The position numbers and the translations under genes were made by a program. 64,000 nt of DNA, from positions 434,001-498,000 of the forward strand of contig NZ_JABAIV010000003.1 in the NCBI RefSeq assembly GCF_013003915.1, read 5' to 3'. Numbering within the stretch: the first letter of the stretch is position 1; the number at the start of each line of letters is the position of its first letter. The stretch is from Telluria aromaticivorans. Its GTDB lineage: Bacteria; Pseudomonadota; Gammaproteobacteria; Burkholderiales; Burkholderiaceae_D. The notes below the pieces were generated by a model. It was not told where the DNA came from. It saw only the letters and a program-made list of their open reading frames with translations, and did no database searches. Shown piece by piece: positions 17,973 to 26,431 of this stretch.

Positions 17973-18761
17973 ATGCCCAAATTCGCCGCCAACCTGAGCA
18001 CGCTGTTTACCGAAGCCGCCTTCCTCGAGCGCTTCGGCCTCGCGCGCGCCGCCGGTTTCGACGCTGTCGAGTTCCAGTTCCCGTATGCCTTCGAGCCGCG
18101 CCAGATCGTCCAGCGCCTGCAGCGCTATGACTTGCAGCTCGTGCTGCACAACCTGCCGGCCGGCGACTGGGCCGCGGGCGAGCGCGGCATTGCCTGCGAT
18201 CCGCGCCGCGCCGCCGAATTCCGCGACAGCGTCGGCCTGGGCCTCGAATACGCGCTCGAACTGGGCGTGAAGCGCCTGCACTGCCCGGCCGGCAAGCTGC
18301 CGCCCAAGGTCACGGCCGAGCGCGCCCATGCTGCCTATGTCGACAATTTGCGCTACGCGGCGGCGCAGTGCCGGGCGCATGGCATCGACCTGCTCATCGA
18401 GCCGATCAACACGCGCGACATCCCCGGCTATTTCCTCACCGGCACGCGCCAGGCTGCGGCCATCATCGCGGAATGCGGCGCGGACAATTTGTTCCTGCAG
18501 TACGACATCTATCACGCCCAGCGCATGGAAGGCGAACTGGCCGGCACCATCCGCGAATTCCTGCCGCTGATCCGCCACATGCAGCTGGCCGACGTCCCCG
18601 GACGCCGGCAGCCCGGCACCGGCGAGATCAATTACCCCTACCTGTTCCGCCTGCTGGACGAACTGGGCTATGACGGCTGGATCGGCTGCGAATACACCCC
18701 GCAGGGGGAGACTGCAGCGACCCTCGCCTGGTTCGAGGAAGCACGCGCAGCCGCCCGCTGA
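17973..18761 (+). CDS. hyi: Hydroxypyruvate isomerase family protein
   Basis: The 262-residue TIM-barrel protein of the AP-endonuclease-2 superfamily matches Hyi in its opening (FAANLSTLFTEAAFLERFGLARAAGFDAVEFQFPY), LLIEPINTRDIPGYFL and the closing GWIGCEYTPQG. Hyi interconverts hydroxypyruvate and tartronate semialdehyde in glyoxylate metabolism. Length is normal. No gcl or glxR lies nearby, so the assignment is by motif only. No good ribosome binding site is visible. Confidence 0.85.
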   Translation: MPKFAANLSTLFTEAAFLERFGLARAAGFDAVEFQFPYAFEPRQIVQRLQRYDLQLVLHNLPAGDWAAGERGIACDPRRAAEFRDSVGLGLEYALELGVKRLHCPAGKLPPKVTAERAHAAYVDNLRYAAAQCRAHGIDLLIEPINTRDIPGYFLTGTRQAAAIIAECGADNLFLQYDIYHAQRMEGELAGTIREFLPLIRHMQLADVPGRRQPGTGEINYPYLFRLLDELGYDGWIGCEYTPQGETAATLAWFEEARAAAR

Positions 18762-18824
18762 GTTCGCTAGACAGTGGATGACCGTTCGGGCAACATTGGC
18801 GTTTCACTCAGCCGAGGAACCACG

Positions 18825-19190
18825 ATGATCCAGGGTTTGCGCACCGTCATTTACCCCGTTACGAACCTTCCCGATGCCACCGCCTGGTACGATAAGGTCG
18901 TCGGGCACAAGCCCTACTTCAACGAAGTCTTCTACGTGGGCTTCGAGGTGGGCGGTTTCGAGCTCGGCCTGATCCCCGACGGCGAACCCGGCCTTACCGG
19001 CGGCACCGCCTACTGGGGCACCCCGGATGCCGACGCCGAAGTCGCGCGGCTGGTCGAACTGGGCGCGGAACTGGAATCGCCCGTGGCCGACGTCGGCGGC
19101 GGCATCCGCGTCGCCACCGTGCGCGACCCCTACGGCAACCTGTTCGGCGTGATCCAGAATCCCCACTTCGACCTGGCCAAAGCCCGCTGA
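18825..19190 (+). CDS. VOC-superfamily (glyoxalase/dioxygenase-fold) protein
   Basis: The 121-residue single-domain protein has paired beta-alpha-beta-beta-beta units typical of VOC proteins (IYPVTNLPDATAWYDKVVGHKPYFNE, and RDPYGNLFGVIQNP at the end). VOC folds support glyoxalase, dioxygenase or antibiotic-binding functions; the metal ligands are not clear enough to choose. The start at 18825 follows a GAGGA site; an upstream in-frame ATG at 18774 lacks one. It may be co-transcribed with hyi, 63 bp upstream. Confidence 0.8.
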   Translation: MIQGLRTVIYPVTNLPDATAWYDKVVGHKPYFNEVFYVGFEVGGFELGLIPDGEPGLTGGTAYWGTPDADAEVARLVELGAELESPVADVGGGIRVATVRDPYGNLFGVIQNPHFDLAKAR

Positions 19191-19287
19191 CTCCCCACCG
19201 CGTAATTGACCATAAGCAAGACTGCAAATGACGGAGTTTGAAACAATGGACCTTCTCTAGCCGCCCCATGCGGCCAGGAAGGAGACC

Positions 19288-20142
19288 ATGTTGCGATCTC
19301 TCTCTACCCGTCTGCTCCTGCTGTGCGCCCTGTGGGTGGGCGGCTGCGCTTCCACCGGCGGACCGGTCAGCCTGCAGGAAGTGCGCGAATTCGCCGATGC
19401 CTCGGCCAGGCTGGGGGGCTATGCCGAACTGGCGCGCCGCTACCGCGACACCTACGAGCGCGAGCAGCCCTACCTGTCCCCCGCCACCGATCGGCTGGGG
19501 CGCGAGAACGATGCCAAGCGCAAGGCCGTGTACGAGGACTTCATCGCCATCCAGAAGACCCTCGTGCTCTACATGCAGACCCTGAGCCTGCTTGCCGGCG
19601 ACACCCGCTACGACCTGTCCGCCCGCATCGACGACCTCGGCAATGGCCTCAAGGCGAATACCGAGTCGGGCCTGCAGCAGCGCCACATCGCCGCCTACAC
19701 CGGCATGACCCGGCTCTTGACCCGCGTGATCGCCTCCGGCTACCAGAACCGCAGCGTCGAAACCATGGTGCGCGACGGCGACGCCGACGTACAGGTGCTG
19801 CTCGACGCCATGATCCAGCTTACCCGGCTCTACTACAAGACCAACGAGAATGAAAAGAAGACCATCCTCGGCATCTTCGATGTCGAGATTCCGTTTTCCA
19901 CGCGTAATTCGGACCGCATGCTGGTCACGCTGGCCAAGGTGCATTACCTGAACAAGGCCACCGAGTACAAGCTGATCGACCGCCGCTACGAACTGGCGCT
20001 GCAGGGCCTGACCAAGGTGGCGCTGGGGCACAAGAAGATGCGCGAGAACCTCGGCAAGCTGTCCACGGATGAATTCCGGCGCCTGCTGGAAAACTACGGC
20101 CGCGACCTGCGCACCATCCGCGATGGGCTGTCGGGCGAATGA
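19288..20142 (+). CDS. Lipoprotein of unknown function
   Basis: The 284-residue protein has a lipoprotein signal with lipobox VGGC (Cys20) and then an entirely helical, charged sequence with coiled-coil character. I recognise no family. An AGGAAGGAG site supports the start. Its stop lies 11 bp before the ATG of the next gene, so the two are probably an operon. Residue +2 after the lipid Cys is Ala, favouring outer-membrane sorting by the usual rule. Confidence 0.75.
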   Translation: MLRSLSTRLLLLCALWVGGCASTGGPVSLQEVREFADASARLGGYAELARRYRDTYEREQPYLSPATDRLGRENDAKRKAVYEDFIAIQKTLVLYMQTLSLLAGDTRYDLSARIDDLGNGLKANTESGLQQRHIAAYTGMTRLLTRVIASGYQNRSVETMVRDGDADVQVLLDAMIQLTRLYYKTNENEKKTILGIFDVEIPFSTRNSDRMLVTLAKVHYLNKATEYKLIDRRYELALQGLTKVALGHKKMRENLGKLSTDEFRRLLENYGRDLRTIRDGLSGE

Positions 20143-20153
20143 CAGGAGAGCAC

Positions 20154-20774
20154 ATGGCATCGCCCCCCACCCGTTCCGCCGGCACTGCGGCCACAGCTTC
20201 CGCCGGTCCTGCGCCCGAGGACACCGGCACGCCCATGACGCAGGACGATGGCGCCCCGGCTGCGGCGGCCACCGTCACTGACGCCATAGCGGACGCCGCA
20301 CCGGCGGCCGGCACCGGCAGCGGCCTGGCCACGCCCGACCAGATCGTCGAGCTGGCCGACCAGCTCTCGGCCTGCGCCGACCAGATCCACGAGCGCGTGA
20401 TGCGCGAAATCCGCGCCTATGCCGGCGGGCCGGTGCCCGACAAGGTACAGGCCACGGCGCGCGCGCTGCTCGAGGACGAAGTGCTGCTGCGCCAGCGCGC
20501 CAACGGCCTGTATGCGGATGCCGCCACCTTCATCGTCCGGGCGCTCGGCAAGCCGCAGGCGCAGCTGGTCAAGCTCACTACCGACGCCGCCGAAAAGATC
20601 CGCCGCATCGGCGTCATCGGTGAAGTCACCAGCCTGGTCGGGGGCCTGCTGGCCCTGGCTGGCGCCGCCGCCACCGGCCAGGCCGTGCCGGTGCTGGTGG
20701 CCCTGGAGAAGATCCACAAGCAGGTCAAGGCAATCGAGGCGCTGGCGCCGAAACCACCTGCCAAGGCCAGCTGA
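20154..20774 (+). CDS. Hypothetical helical protein partnered with lipoprotein
   Basis: This 206-residue protein begins with about 60 low-complexity Ala/Thr/Pro residues, followed by a helical domain (DQIVELADQLSACADQIHERVMREI) and one hydrophobic helix (SLVGGLLALAGAAATGQAVPVLVAL). The start at 20154 is preferred to 20139 because AGGAGAG lies just before it. It follows the lipoprotein gene at 11 bp. No function is recognisable; co-transcription suggests a shared envelope role. Confidence 0.7.
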   Translation: MASPPTRSAGTAATASAGPAPEDTGTPMTQDDGAPAAAATVTDAIADAAPAAGTGSGLATPDQIVELADQLSACADQIHERVMREIRAYAGGPVPDKVQATARALLEDEVLLRQRANGLYADAATFIVRALGKPQAQLVKLTTDAAEKIRRIGVIGEVTSLVGGLLALAGAAATGQAVPVLVALEKIHKQVKAIEALAPKPPAKAS

Positions 20775-20814
20775 ACTCCAGCGCACCTGTTTCGCAACCG
20801 GCGAACCGGCACAA

Positions 20815-20848
20815 GCGCCCGGTCCAGGTTCCAGCCTGGCCGGGCGCC
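20815..20848. terminator. Hairpin between convergent genes
   Basis: A near-perfect stem, GCGCCCGG-T-CCAGG against CCTGG-C-CGGGCGC, lies between the hypothetical gene (plus) and the phaB-like gene (minus). No T-run is present, so it may act as a bidirectional 3' end structure rather than an intrinsic terminator. Confidence 0.5.
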
Positions 20849-20854
20849 ACCGTT

Positions 20855-21598
20855 TCAGCACATGTGCTGGCCGCCATTGATCGCCAGGTTGGCGCCGGTA
20901 ACGAAGCCGGCCGCGTCGGACACCAGCCAGGCCACCATGCCCGCCACTTCGTCCGGCTGTCCAAGCCGGCCCACCGGGATCTGCGGCAGAACCTGCTCGT
21001 GCAGCACGTCCGCCCGCATGGCATGCAGGCCGCGGGTGTCGAGGAAGCCCGGCGACACGGTATTCACGGTGACCCCATGGCGCGCCATCTCCAGCGCCAG
21101 CGCCTTGGTCATGCCATGCATGCCGGCCTTGGCGGCGCAAAAATTGGCCTGCTCGGGTGCGCCGGCCTGTGCGCTGGCCGAGGCGATGTTCACGATGCGG
21201 CCCCAACGCTGGGCCATCATCGGTTCGAGCACATGGCGCGTCATGTTGAAGGCACCGTCGAGGTTCACCCCCATCACCGCATGCCAGTCATCCAGCTCCA
21301 TCTTGCGCAGGCTGCCGTCGCGCTGGACGCCGGCATTATTGACCAGCACGTCGATGCGGCCGGCCTGGGCCAGCAGCCGCCCGACTGCCCGCCTGCAGGC
21401 CTCGAAGTCCGCGACGTCCGTTTCGACGGCGATCAGCTCCATGCCGTCGCGCCGGTGGCGGGCCAGCCAGGCCTGGTGGTTGTGGTTGGAGGGCGAGAAG
21501 GTGGCGGCGACGGTGAAGCCGTCGAGATGCAGGCGGCGGCACAAGGCAGTGCCGAGACCGCCCATGCCCCCGGTGACGAGGGCAACGCGATTGGTCAT
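20855..21598 (-). CDS. PhaB-like acetoacetyl-CoA reductase homologue, Tyr153 replaced by Phe
   Basis: The 247-residue SDR aligns along its whole length with PhaB: VTGGMGGLGTA at the NADPH site, VLVNNAGVQRDGSLRKM, WGRIVNIAS with Ser140, NTVSPGFLDT and a terminal NGGQHM. Numbering matches Cupriavidus PhaB (Ser140, Tyr153, Lys157), but position 153 is Phe (ANFCAAKAG; codon TTT at 21140-21142 on the minus strand). In SDRs this Tyr donates the proton, so activity is expected to be low or altered. It could be an inactive paralogue, have another role, or reflect a sequence error. Other PHA genes except a phasin are absent. Confidence 0.82.
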   Translation of the reverse strand: MTNRVALVTGGMGGLGTALCRRLHLDGFTVAATFSPSNHNHQAWLARHRRDGMELIAVETDVADFEACRRAVGRLLAQAGRIDVLVNNAGVQRDGSLRKMELDDWHAVMGVNLDGAFNMTRHVLEPMMAQRWGRIVNIASASAQAGAPEQANFCAAKAGMHGMTKALALEMARHGVTVNTVSPGFLDTRGLHAMRADVLHEQVLPQIPVGRLGQPDEVAGMVAWLVSDAAGFVTGANLAINGGQHMC

Positions 21599-21759
21599 GA
21601 AAAACTCCCCTGAACGTGGTGGTCCGCGTTCATCGGGAAGGTCAAGTCCGCCGAGCGCGAGCTACCGAGTGTAGGGAAGCGGCCGGCGTGACTTATTGAT
21701 CTAGACCAAGCACGCCGGCGAGGTGAGGAGAAGCTCCTGCCGGAGATTTTGCAGACGCG

Positions 21760-22314
21760 TCAGGCGATCAGCCGGGGCAGGCTGGCCGGGTCGAAGTCGG
21801 CCCAGTCGCCGTCGACGATATTGCCTTCGGCACGCTCGATGTGATGGGCGCCAAGCTGGCGCAGCACGTCGACCGCGCGGTCGGCCATGCCGGCATCGTC
21901 AAAAGCGACCGCGACCAGCATGCCGGCTTCGCGTGGCGGGATGCGGTTCTCGCCGCCCTCTTCCGACTCGCCGCGTTCCTTCATCTTGGAAAAGCTGAAC
22001 AGCGAACCGACGTGGCCGCCAACCAGGCCACCGACGATCGGGCCCAGCGGCCCGGTCAGGGGCGAGGTAGCCGCGCCGATCGCAATGCCCACCGCGCCGC
22101 CGGTGGCGACGCCCTTGAGCACGCCTTCCGGCGTCTCCTTGGCGCCCGGGGATTGCAGGTTATCGCCCCCGATCGGGGTCTGGTCGTGCTGGCCCGGCTG
22201 GGTCAGGTAAAAGGCGCTGATTCGGCTGTTGTCGAACCCTGCATCGGCCAGTGCGTGGCGGGCGCGGTCGACGTCGTCCTGAAGCTGGAAGCGGCCTGCG
22301 ATGATTGTGGACAT
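21760..22314 (-). CDS. Glycine-zipper general-stress protein (17M/YflT-like)
   Basis: The 184-residue protein has an N-terminal alpha/beta segment (IIAGRFQLQDDVDRARHALADAGFDNSRISAFYL) like the general stress protein 17M domain. A central Gly-rich hydrophobic glycine zipper follows (GVATGGAVGIAIGAATSPLTGPLGPIVGGLVGGHVGS), and then a second alpha/beta segment (GMLVAVAFDDAGMADRAVDVLRQLGAHHIERAEG). The zipper suggests membrane association. Its promoter carries the shared GTACG-N4-CGCAC operator with a -10-like CATAGT, linking it to the stress regulon described in the findings. Confidence 0.78.
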   Translation of the reverse strand: MSTIIAGRFQLQDDVDRARHALADAGFDNSRISAFYLTQPGQHDQTPIGGDNLQSPGAKETPEGVLKGVATGGAVGIAIGAATSPLTGPLGPIVGGLVGGHVGSLFSFSKMKERGESEEGGENRIPPREAGMLVAVAFDDAGMADRAVDVLRQLGAHHIERAEGNIVDGDWADFDPASLPRLIA

Positions 22315-22343
22315 ATCGATTTCTCCTTGATCGTTGTAACTCG

Positions 22344-22386
22344 ACTATGCGCCCGCGCGCCCTGCCCTATCTGTACGCAGACGCAC
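22344..22386 (-). promoter_or_regulatory. Operator GTACG-N4-CGCAC plus -10, serving 22314 gene
   Basis: Inverted repeat GTACGCAGACGCAC at 22373-22386. On the minus strand a CATAGT hexamer (22349-22344) follows after 23 bp, 30 bp before the start codon. The site is intergenic, just past the mtfA stop. Confidence 0.6.
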
Positions 22387-22391
22387 GCAGC

Positions 22392-23279
22392 TTACCGCCA
22401 CTGCCCGTACACCATTTGCTCGCCAAAGGTTTCGTGTGCGAACACGGCCGGTTCCGGCATCCAGGCCCGCGGGTCGATCCGGTAGTATTTGAGGAACTCG
22501 CCGTACAGCTCGGGATGGCGGCCAGAGAGCTGGTGCGGCTGCTCGAAGAAGGCTTCGGTGGCTACCGCGAAGAACTCCGCCGGGCTGCTGGCGCCGTAAT
22601 GGTCGAGCACGCCCTGGTGGCCCCACATCGCCTCGCGCCGCAGGTTGGCATAGTCGCGCGACAGCACTTCGGACCAGCTGCGGTAGCGCGCGGTGCTGCC
22701 GAGGTAAGGCGCGCCATTGGTGCTGCCCGATTCGCTGTCGAGCTGGTGGGCAAACTCGTGCAGCACGACGTTGTGGGAAGGTGCCTCTTCGATGCCGGCG
22801 CGGCGCACGTGGTCCCAGGACAGGATCACGCGGCCGTCGCCCCAGGATTCGCCCAGCAGGTCCTGGCGCTGCTCGGAGACGACCCCGGCGGCATCGACCT
22901 CGCGCCGCGGCACCAGGAAGGCGCCCGGATACACCAGCACCGCATGCAGCGACGGATAGACATTGGCGGGGGTGGCATCCCCGGCCCGCCCCAGCACCAG
23001 CAGGCAGGCCTGGCCGGCAATGGTCAGGCGCATCTCGTCGGTGATGTCGAGGCCGGCGCAGCCCACGAAGGTCTTCTCGTGCAGGAATTGCTGGACCAAA
23101 CGCTGCAAGCGCGCGCGCTGGGCGCCGTCCATGCTGGCGTACTGGGCGACATTGCGTTCCAGGGTGGCGAGGTCGGCAGGCGCGAGCGGCCGCGACAGCG
23201 CCCGGCGCAGGCGCCACTTCGGCAGCAGCCAGGCTGCCAGCAACCCGGCCGCCAGGAGGCCGGCGATGATGCCTTCCAT
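22392..23279 (-). CDS. mtfA: MtfA-family zinc metallopeptidase
   Basis: The 295-residue protein has an N-terminal hydrophobic helix (about 3-20), the zinc site HEFAHQLD (HExxH at 174-178) and the downstream glutamate motif SPAEFFAVATEAFFEQP typical of M90/MtfA peptidases. E. coli MtfA binds and inactivates the repressor Mlc; whether that holds here is unknown. Unlike E. coli MtfA, the N-terminal helix could anchor it in the membrane. It starts immediately after the stop of the peroxiredoxin-glutaredoxin gene (TAA then ATG), implying one operon. Confidence 0.88.
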   Translation of the reverse strand: MEGIIAGLLAAGLLAAWLLPKWRLRRALSRPLAPADLATLERNVAQYASMDGAQRARLQRLVQQFLHEKTFVGCAGLDITDEMRLTIAGQACLLVLGRAGDATPANVYPSLHAVLVYPGAFLVPRREVDAAGVVSEQRQDLLGESWGDGRVILSWDHVRRAGIEEAPSHNVVLHEFAHQLDSESGSTNGAPYLGSTARYRSWSEVLSRDYANLRREAMWGHQGVLDHYGASSPAEFFAVATEAFFEQPHQLSGRHPELYGEFLKYYRIDPRAWMPEPAVFAHETFGEQMVYGQWR

Positions 23280-24050
23280 TTAGCGTCCCTGCTTGTCGAG
23301 GTAATCCTGCACATCGTCGGCGCCGCCGATCAGCCGGCCGCCGACGAAGGCCTGCGGCCAGGTCAGGCTGCCGGTCACGGCGCGCAGCACGTTCGAGGTG
23401 ATCTTCTGGTCTTCCGACACATCGGTGAACACGATGCCATTCTCGCTCAGCGCCGTTTTGGCGCGCGCACAATGCGGGCAGCCGGGGCGCGAGAACACCA
23501 CCACCGCTTCGGGGATCTTCGCCTCGGGGTTGATATAGCGGAGCATGGTGTCGGCGTCGGACACCTCGAACGGGTCGCCTTCGCGCTCGGGCTCGATGAA
23601 GATCTTGTCGATCACGCCGTCCTTGACCAGCATCGCGTAGCGCCACGAACGCTGGCCGAAGCCAAGGTCGCGCTTGTCGACCAGCATGCCCATGCCTTCC
23701 GTGAAGTCACCGTTGCCGTCCGGGATGACGGTGATATTGGACGCGTCCTGGCCGGCCTTCCACTGGTTCATGACGAAGGCGTCGTTGACCGAGATGCAGA
23801 GGATGTCGTCGACGCCGTTCTCGCGCAGCACCGGGGCCAGCTCGTTGTAGCGCGGCAGGTGGGTCGAGGAACAGGTGGGCGTGAAGGCGCCGGGCAGCGA
23901 GAACACCACCACGGTCTTGCCCTTGAACAGCGCGTCGGTGCCGAGGTCCTGCCATTCGTCGTCGGGGCGCGCCTTGAAAGTCACGTTCGGGACCGGCTTG
24001 CCCTGGAGCGATTCCGGGGTCGGCAGTGTGGTGGATGTGCTCGCTTGCAT
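23280..24050 (-). CDS. Hybrid peroxiredoxin-glutaredoxin (GSH-dependent peroxidase)
   Basis: The 256-residue fusion has a Prx5-type peroxiredoxin domain (about 15-165; peroxidatic Cys60 in PGAFTPTCSSTHLP) and a glutaredoxin domain (about 180-256; CPHC at 191-194, TWPQAFVGGRLIGG). Such hybrids reduce peroxides with glutathione, using the glutaredoxin as internal electron donor. The ATG at 24050 is chosen because AGAGGA precedes it; the frame is open to 24092. No oxyR is adjacent. It lies directly upstream of mtfA. Confidence 0.92.
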   Translation of the reverse strand: MQASTSTTLPTPESLQGKPVPNVTFKARPDDEWQDLGTDALFKGKTVVVFSLPGAFTPTCSSTHLPRYNELAPVLRENGVDDILCISVNDAFVMNQWKAGQDASNITVIPDGNGDFTEGMGMLVDKRDLGFGQRSWRYAMLVKDGVIDKIFIEPEREGDPFEVSDADTMLRYINPEAKIPEAVVVFSRPGCPHCARAKTALSENGIVFTDVSEDQKITSNVLRAVTGSLTWPQAFVGGRLIGGADDVQDYLDKQGR

Positions 24051-24151
24051 TGGTTTTCCTCTCCGGTAAGCGGCAACCGGCGCCGCGTTCAAAGGGAGGT
24101 AAGGCCCGTTGACGCGATTTCAACGAGCCGGCACCAAATAATTGTTCATGT

Positions 24152-24182
24152 GAAAAAAACAAAGCCGCGCACAAGGCGCGGC
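24152..24182 (-). terminator. Intrinsic terminator of the winged-helix gene
   Basis: On the minus strand GCCGCGC-CTTGT-GCGCGGC is followed by TTTGTTTTTTT. It lies about 95 bp past the stop of the 24277-24885 gene. Confidence 0.85.
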
Positions 24183-24276
24183 ATGAAGGACGACAGCGAT
24201 CGTCGGACCGGCAGCTGCCGCGGGTCTCTGCCGCGGCGTACCGGGTCGCGCACGTAAGGGCGCGTCGGTCTGGCGA

Positions 24277-24885
24277 TTACTTGGCGGCTGGCTGGCCTGG
24301 AGGTGGGCCGAACAGCGCTGCGACCAGCGGATCGCGGGTGACCGGGCTGCGGTTCACGCGGATGGCGTAGTGGGTGTCGTCCGCCAGGATGTGGAAGTGG
24401 CGGCCGCTGCCGGCCATGTTCTGCTCGCGCAGGCCTGGACGCTCCTTGCGTGGGGCAGCGCCTTCGCGCTTTGGCTGGCAGATCGCCGCGAGGAAGGCCT
24501 TGACCCGGTCCTGGTCCGGGCAGATCTGGTAGACGGCCTTGCCCAGGTAGGTGGCGGTGCCTTCGATGTAGCGGGCCAGCTCGATCACGCCGGCTTCGCG
24601 CAGGTCGCGGATGTACTTGCGGGCGCCCGACGGCGAGAACTTCAGGAACCAGGCGATTTCGTCCGCCAGCATTTCGTGGGTCGAGAGCTCGTTGATCAGC
24701 TTCTGCATGTTCTCGATCCGACGCTGCGTGGCCGAAGTGGAGCGGACACGTTCGATCGGCGCCAGGGAAATAGGCGCACGTTCGGTAGGCTGTGGAGGAA
24801 CGCGTTCGATCAGCGCTGAGTTGCTGGAAGTGTGCACTGCGCCGATGTCGCCTTGCACCGCATTGTGATGAGTCGTTGCATGCAT
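24277..24885 (-). CDS. Winged-helix DNA-binding regulator, family unclear
   Basis: The 202-residue protein has a variable, His/Thr/Pro-rich N-terminal 70 residues and a helix-turn-helix region (RIENMQKLINELSTHEMLADEIAWFLKFSPSGARKYIRDLREAGVIELARYIEG, about 75-128) resembling an ArsR-like winged helix. A basic C-terminal tail follows (KREGAAPRKERPG). The start at 24885 follows GGAGCTC; an in-frame extension to 25059 runs through the promoter region. It is divergent from ompA across 408 bp and could regulate it, but no operator is proven. Confidence 0.65.
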   Translation of the reverse strand: MHATTHHNAVQGDIGAVHTSSNSALIERVPPQPTERAPISLAPIERVRSTSATQRRIENMQKLINELSTHEMLADEIAWFLKFSPSGARKYIRDLREAGVIELARYIEGTATYLGKAVYQICPDQDRVKAFLAAICQPKREGAAPRKERPGLREQNMAGSGRHFHILADDTHYAIRVNRSPVTRDPLVAALFGPPPGQPAAK

Positions 24886-25293
24886 ATTGGTGAGCTCCAA
24901 TGAAAGAGAGAGACTGTGTGGTCCGGGTCGCTGTGTGTCGTTTGACACCCTGACAACACCTCGGTTCCGCTTAACTGGACTCAAGGTTGCCTGTGTCACC
25001 ACCCCTTGGTCTGTGCGCCATCCCACATTCGAGGTCATTCCCGAAAGCATTTTTGACAAGCAGGCTTGCCAAGTCTTTTTTCATTGGAGTGACAGACCGT
25101 ACACTTTTGCGCCATTAAGGTGCGCACAGCAGGTTTTTTCGTTGTATTTCTTCCACTGTTGTAAATTCGCACACCATACAGCCCATAGGTGCGATACCGC
25201 ACGAAGGGTGTGGAACTTGCACTGTTATCCTTTATCCAACTTCAGCTTTGAAGCTTGCGATGTCAACAACCCTTCACCTTATGGGAGTTACCT
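24886..25293. other. Divergent promoter region between regulator and ompA
   Basis: This 408-bp gap is visibly richer in A and T than the flanking genes and holds no recognisable gene. It contains the ompA operator-promoter at 25189-25231. A TTGACA lies at 25053-25058 but has no convincing -10 at normal spacing. The rest shows nothing I can name. Confidence 0.7.
25189..25231 (+). promoter_or_regulatory. Operator GTGCG-N4-CGCAC plus -10, serving ompA
   Basis: Perfect inverted repeat GTGCGATACCGCAC at 25189-25202, then 23 bp, then TATCCT at 25226-25231. The GTG start lies 62 bp further on. Confidence 0.65.
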
Positions 25294-26319
25294 GTGAATA
25301 ATTCGAAGAAGATCGCCCTGGCCGTGGCCATCCTGTGCTCGGCTGGTACCACCATGGCGCAAGAGATCAACCCATCGTGGTATATCCAGCCCAATGTCAT
25401 CCACGCCAAGCCGGACAGCGACTTTGGTGTGCGCGACCGTGACTGGGGTGGCGGCCTGAAGTTCGGCAAGGCCGTGTCGCCAATGTGGGACATCCAGTTT
25501 GGTGCCAGCCAGGTGCGTTTCGAAGACGGTCCTGCGCAATACCGCCAGACCCTGCTCGGCGCCGACGCCCTGCTGATGTTCTCGCGTGACCGCTTCCGTC
25601 CATTCGTGCTGTTCGGTGCCGGCCTCGAGCGTGACAAGGTCCAGAACCCACTGCGTAACGTTGGCAAGAATTCCCCATACCTGACCGCCGGTATCGGTTT
25701 CCAGGCTTCCCTGAGCCCGCAATGGTCGCTGCAGGCCGACCTGCGCAGCGTGCGCGGCCACCTGCGTGACGACGAGCAGTTCGGCTTCAAGCGCAGCAAC
25801 AACAAATACTTCACCCTGGGCCTGAACTACGCGTTCAACCCGCCTCCAGCGGCCGCCGTCGCACCGGCCCCGGCACCAGCCCCGATGGCTGAAGCCCCGG
25901 CCCCGGCACCGGCACCGGCTCCAGCGCCACAGGCGCGTTTCGAAAAAGTGACCCTCGAGGCGACCAAGCTGTTCGAGTTCGACAAGGCCGACATCATCAT
26001 GCCGTCGCCGAAACTCGACGAGATCGCTGCCGCCCTGCAGGCCGACACCAGCATCACCGATGTCGACATCACCGGCCACACCGACCGCCTGGGTTCGGAA
26101 AAATACAACCTGAAGCTGTCGGAGCGCCGCGCCAACGCCGTGCGCGACTACCTGGTCAGCAAGGGCATCGACGGCAACCGCCTGAAAGCCTATGGCAAGG
26201 GCGAAGCCAACCCGCTGGTCCAGTGCACCGAGAAGAACCGCAAAGCGCTGATCGACTGCCTCGAACCGAACCGCCGCGTCGAAGTCGAGCAGATCACCGT
26301 CGAAAAACGCGTTCAGTAA
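25294..26319 (+). CDS. OmpA-family outer-membrane protein
   Basis: The 341-residue protein has a signal peptide (cleaved after TTMAQ), an eight-strand-like N-terminal beta-barrel (about 22-180), a Pro/Ala linker (PAPAPAPMAEAPAPAPAP) and a C-terminal OmpA peptidoglycan-binding domain (LFEFDKADI, TGHTDRLGSEKYNLKLSERRANAV, NRRVEVE). Two Cys in the domain (VQC...DCLEPNRR) probably form the disulfide seen in OmpA. The start is GTG at 25294 with GGGAG 6 bp before it; no in-frame ATG suits. A strong terminator follows, so it is monocistronic. Confidence 0.92.
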   Translation: MNNSKKIALAVAILCSAGTTMAQEINPSWYIQPNVIHAKPDSDFGVRDRDWGGGLKFGKAVSPMWDIQFGASQVRFEDGPAQYRQTLLGADALLMFSRDRFRPFVLFGAGLERDKVQNPLRNVGKNSPYLTAGIGFQASLSPQWSLQADLRSVRGHLRDDEQFGFKRSNNKYFTLGLNYAFNPPPAAAVAPAPAPAPMAEAPAPAPAPAPAPQARFEKVTLEATKLFEFDKADIIMPSPKLDEIAAALQADTSITDVDITGHTDRLGSEKYNLKLSERRANAVRDYLVSKGIDGNRLKAYGKGEANPLVQCTEKNRKALIDCLEPNRRVEVEQITVEKRVQ

Positions 26320-26393
26320 GCACCGGCCGGCCCTGCCCGGCCAGCCCGGCCGCTTGCGGCTGGCTGGTCCGGGGCACGGCATACGCTGGCACA

Positions 26394-26415
26394 GGGGGGC
26401 TTCGGCCCCCTTTTT
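26394..26415 (+). terminator. Strong intrinsic terminator after ompA
   Basis: GGGGGC-TTCG-GCCCCC with a UUCG tetraloop, then TTTTT; about 75 bp past the ompA stop. Confidence 0.92.
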
Positions 26416-26431
26416 AATTGGAGGATGAAAC

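Noticed and set aside
22305..24257. 650-codon plus-strand open frame opposite mtfA and the peroxiredoxin-glutaredoxin gene
   Set aside because: It is a GC-rich shadow: the minus strand encodes two complete families with catalytic motifs, and the plus-strand product has no recognisable domain and an Arg/Gly/His/Ala-biased composition.
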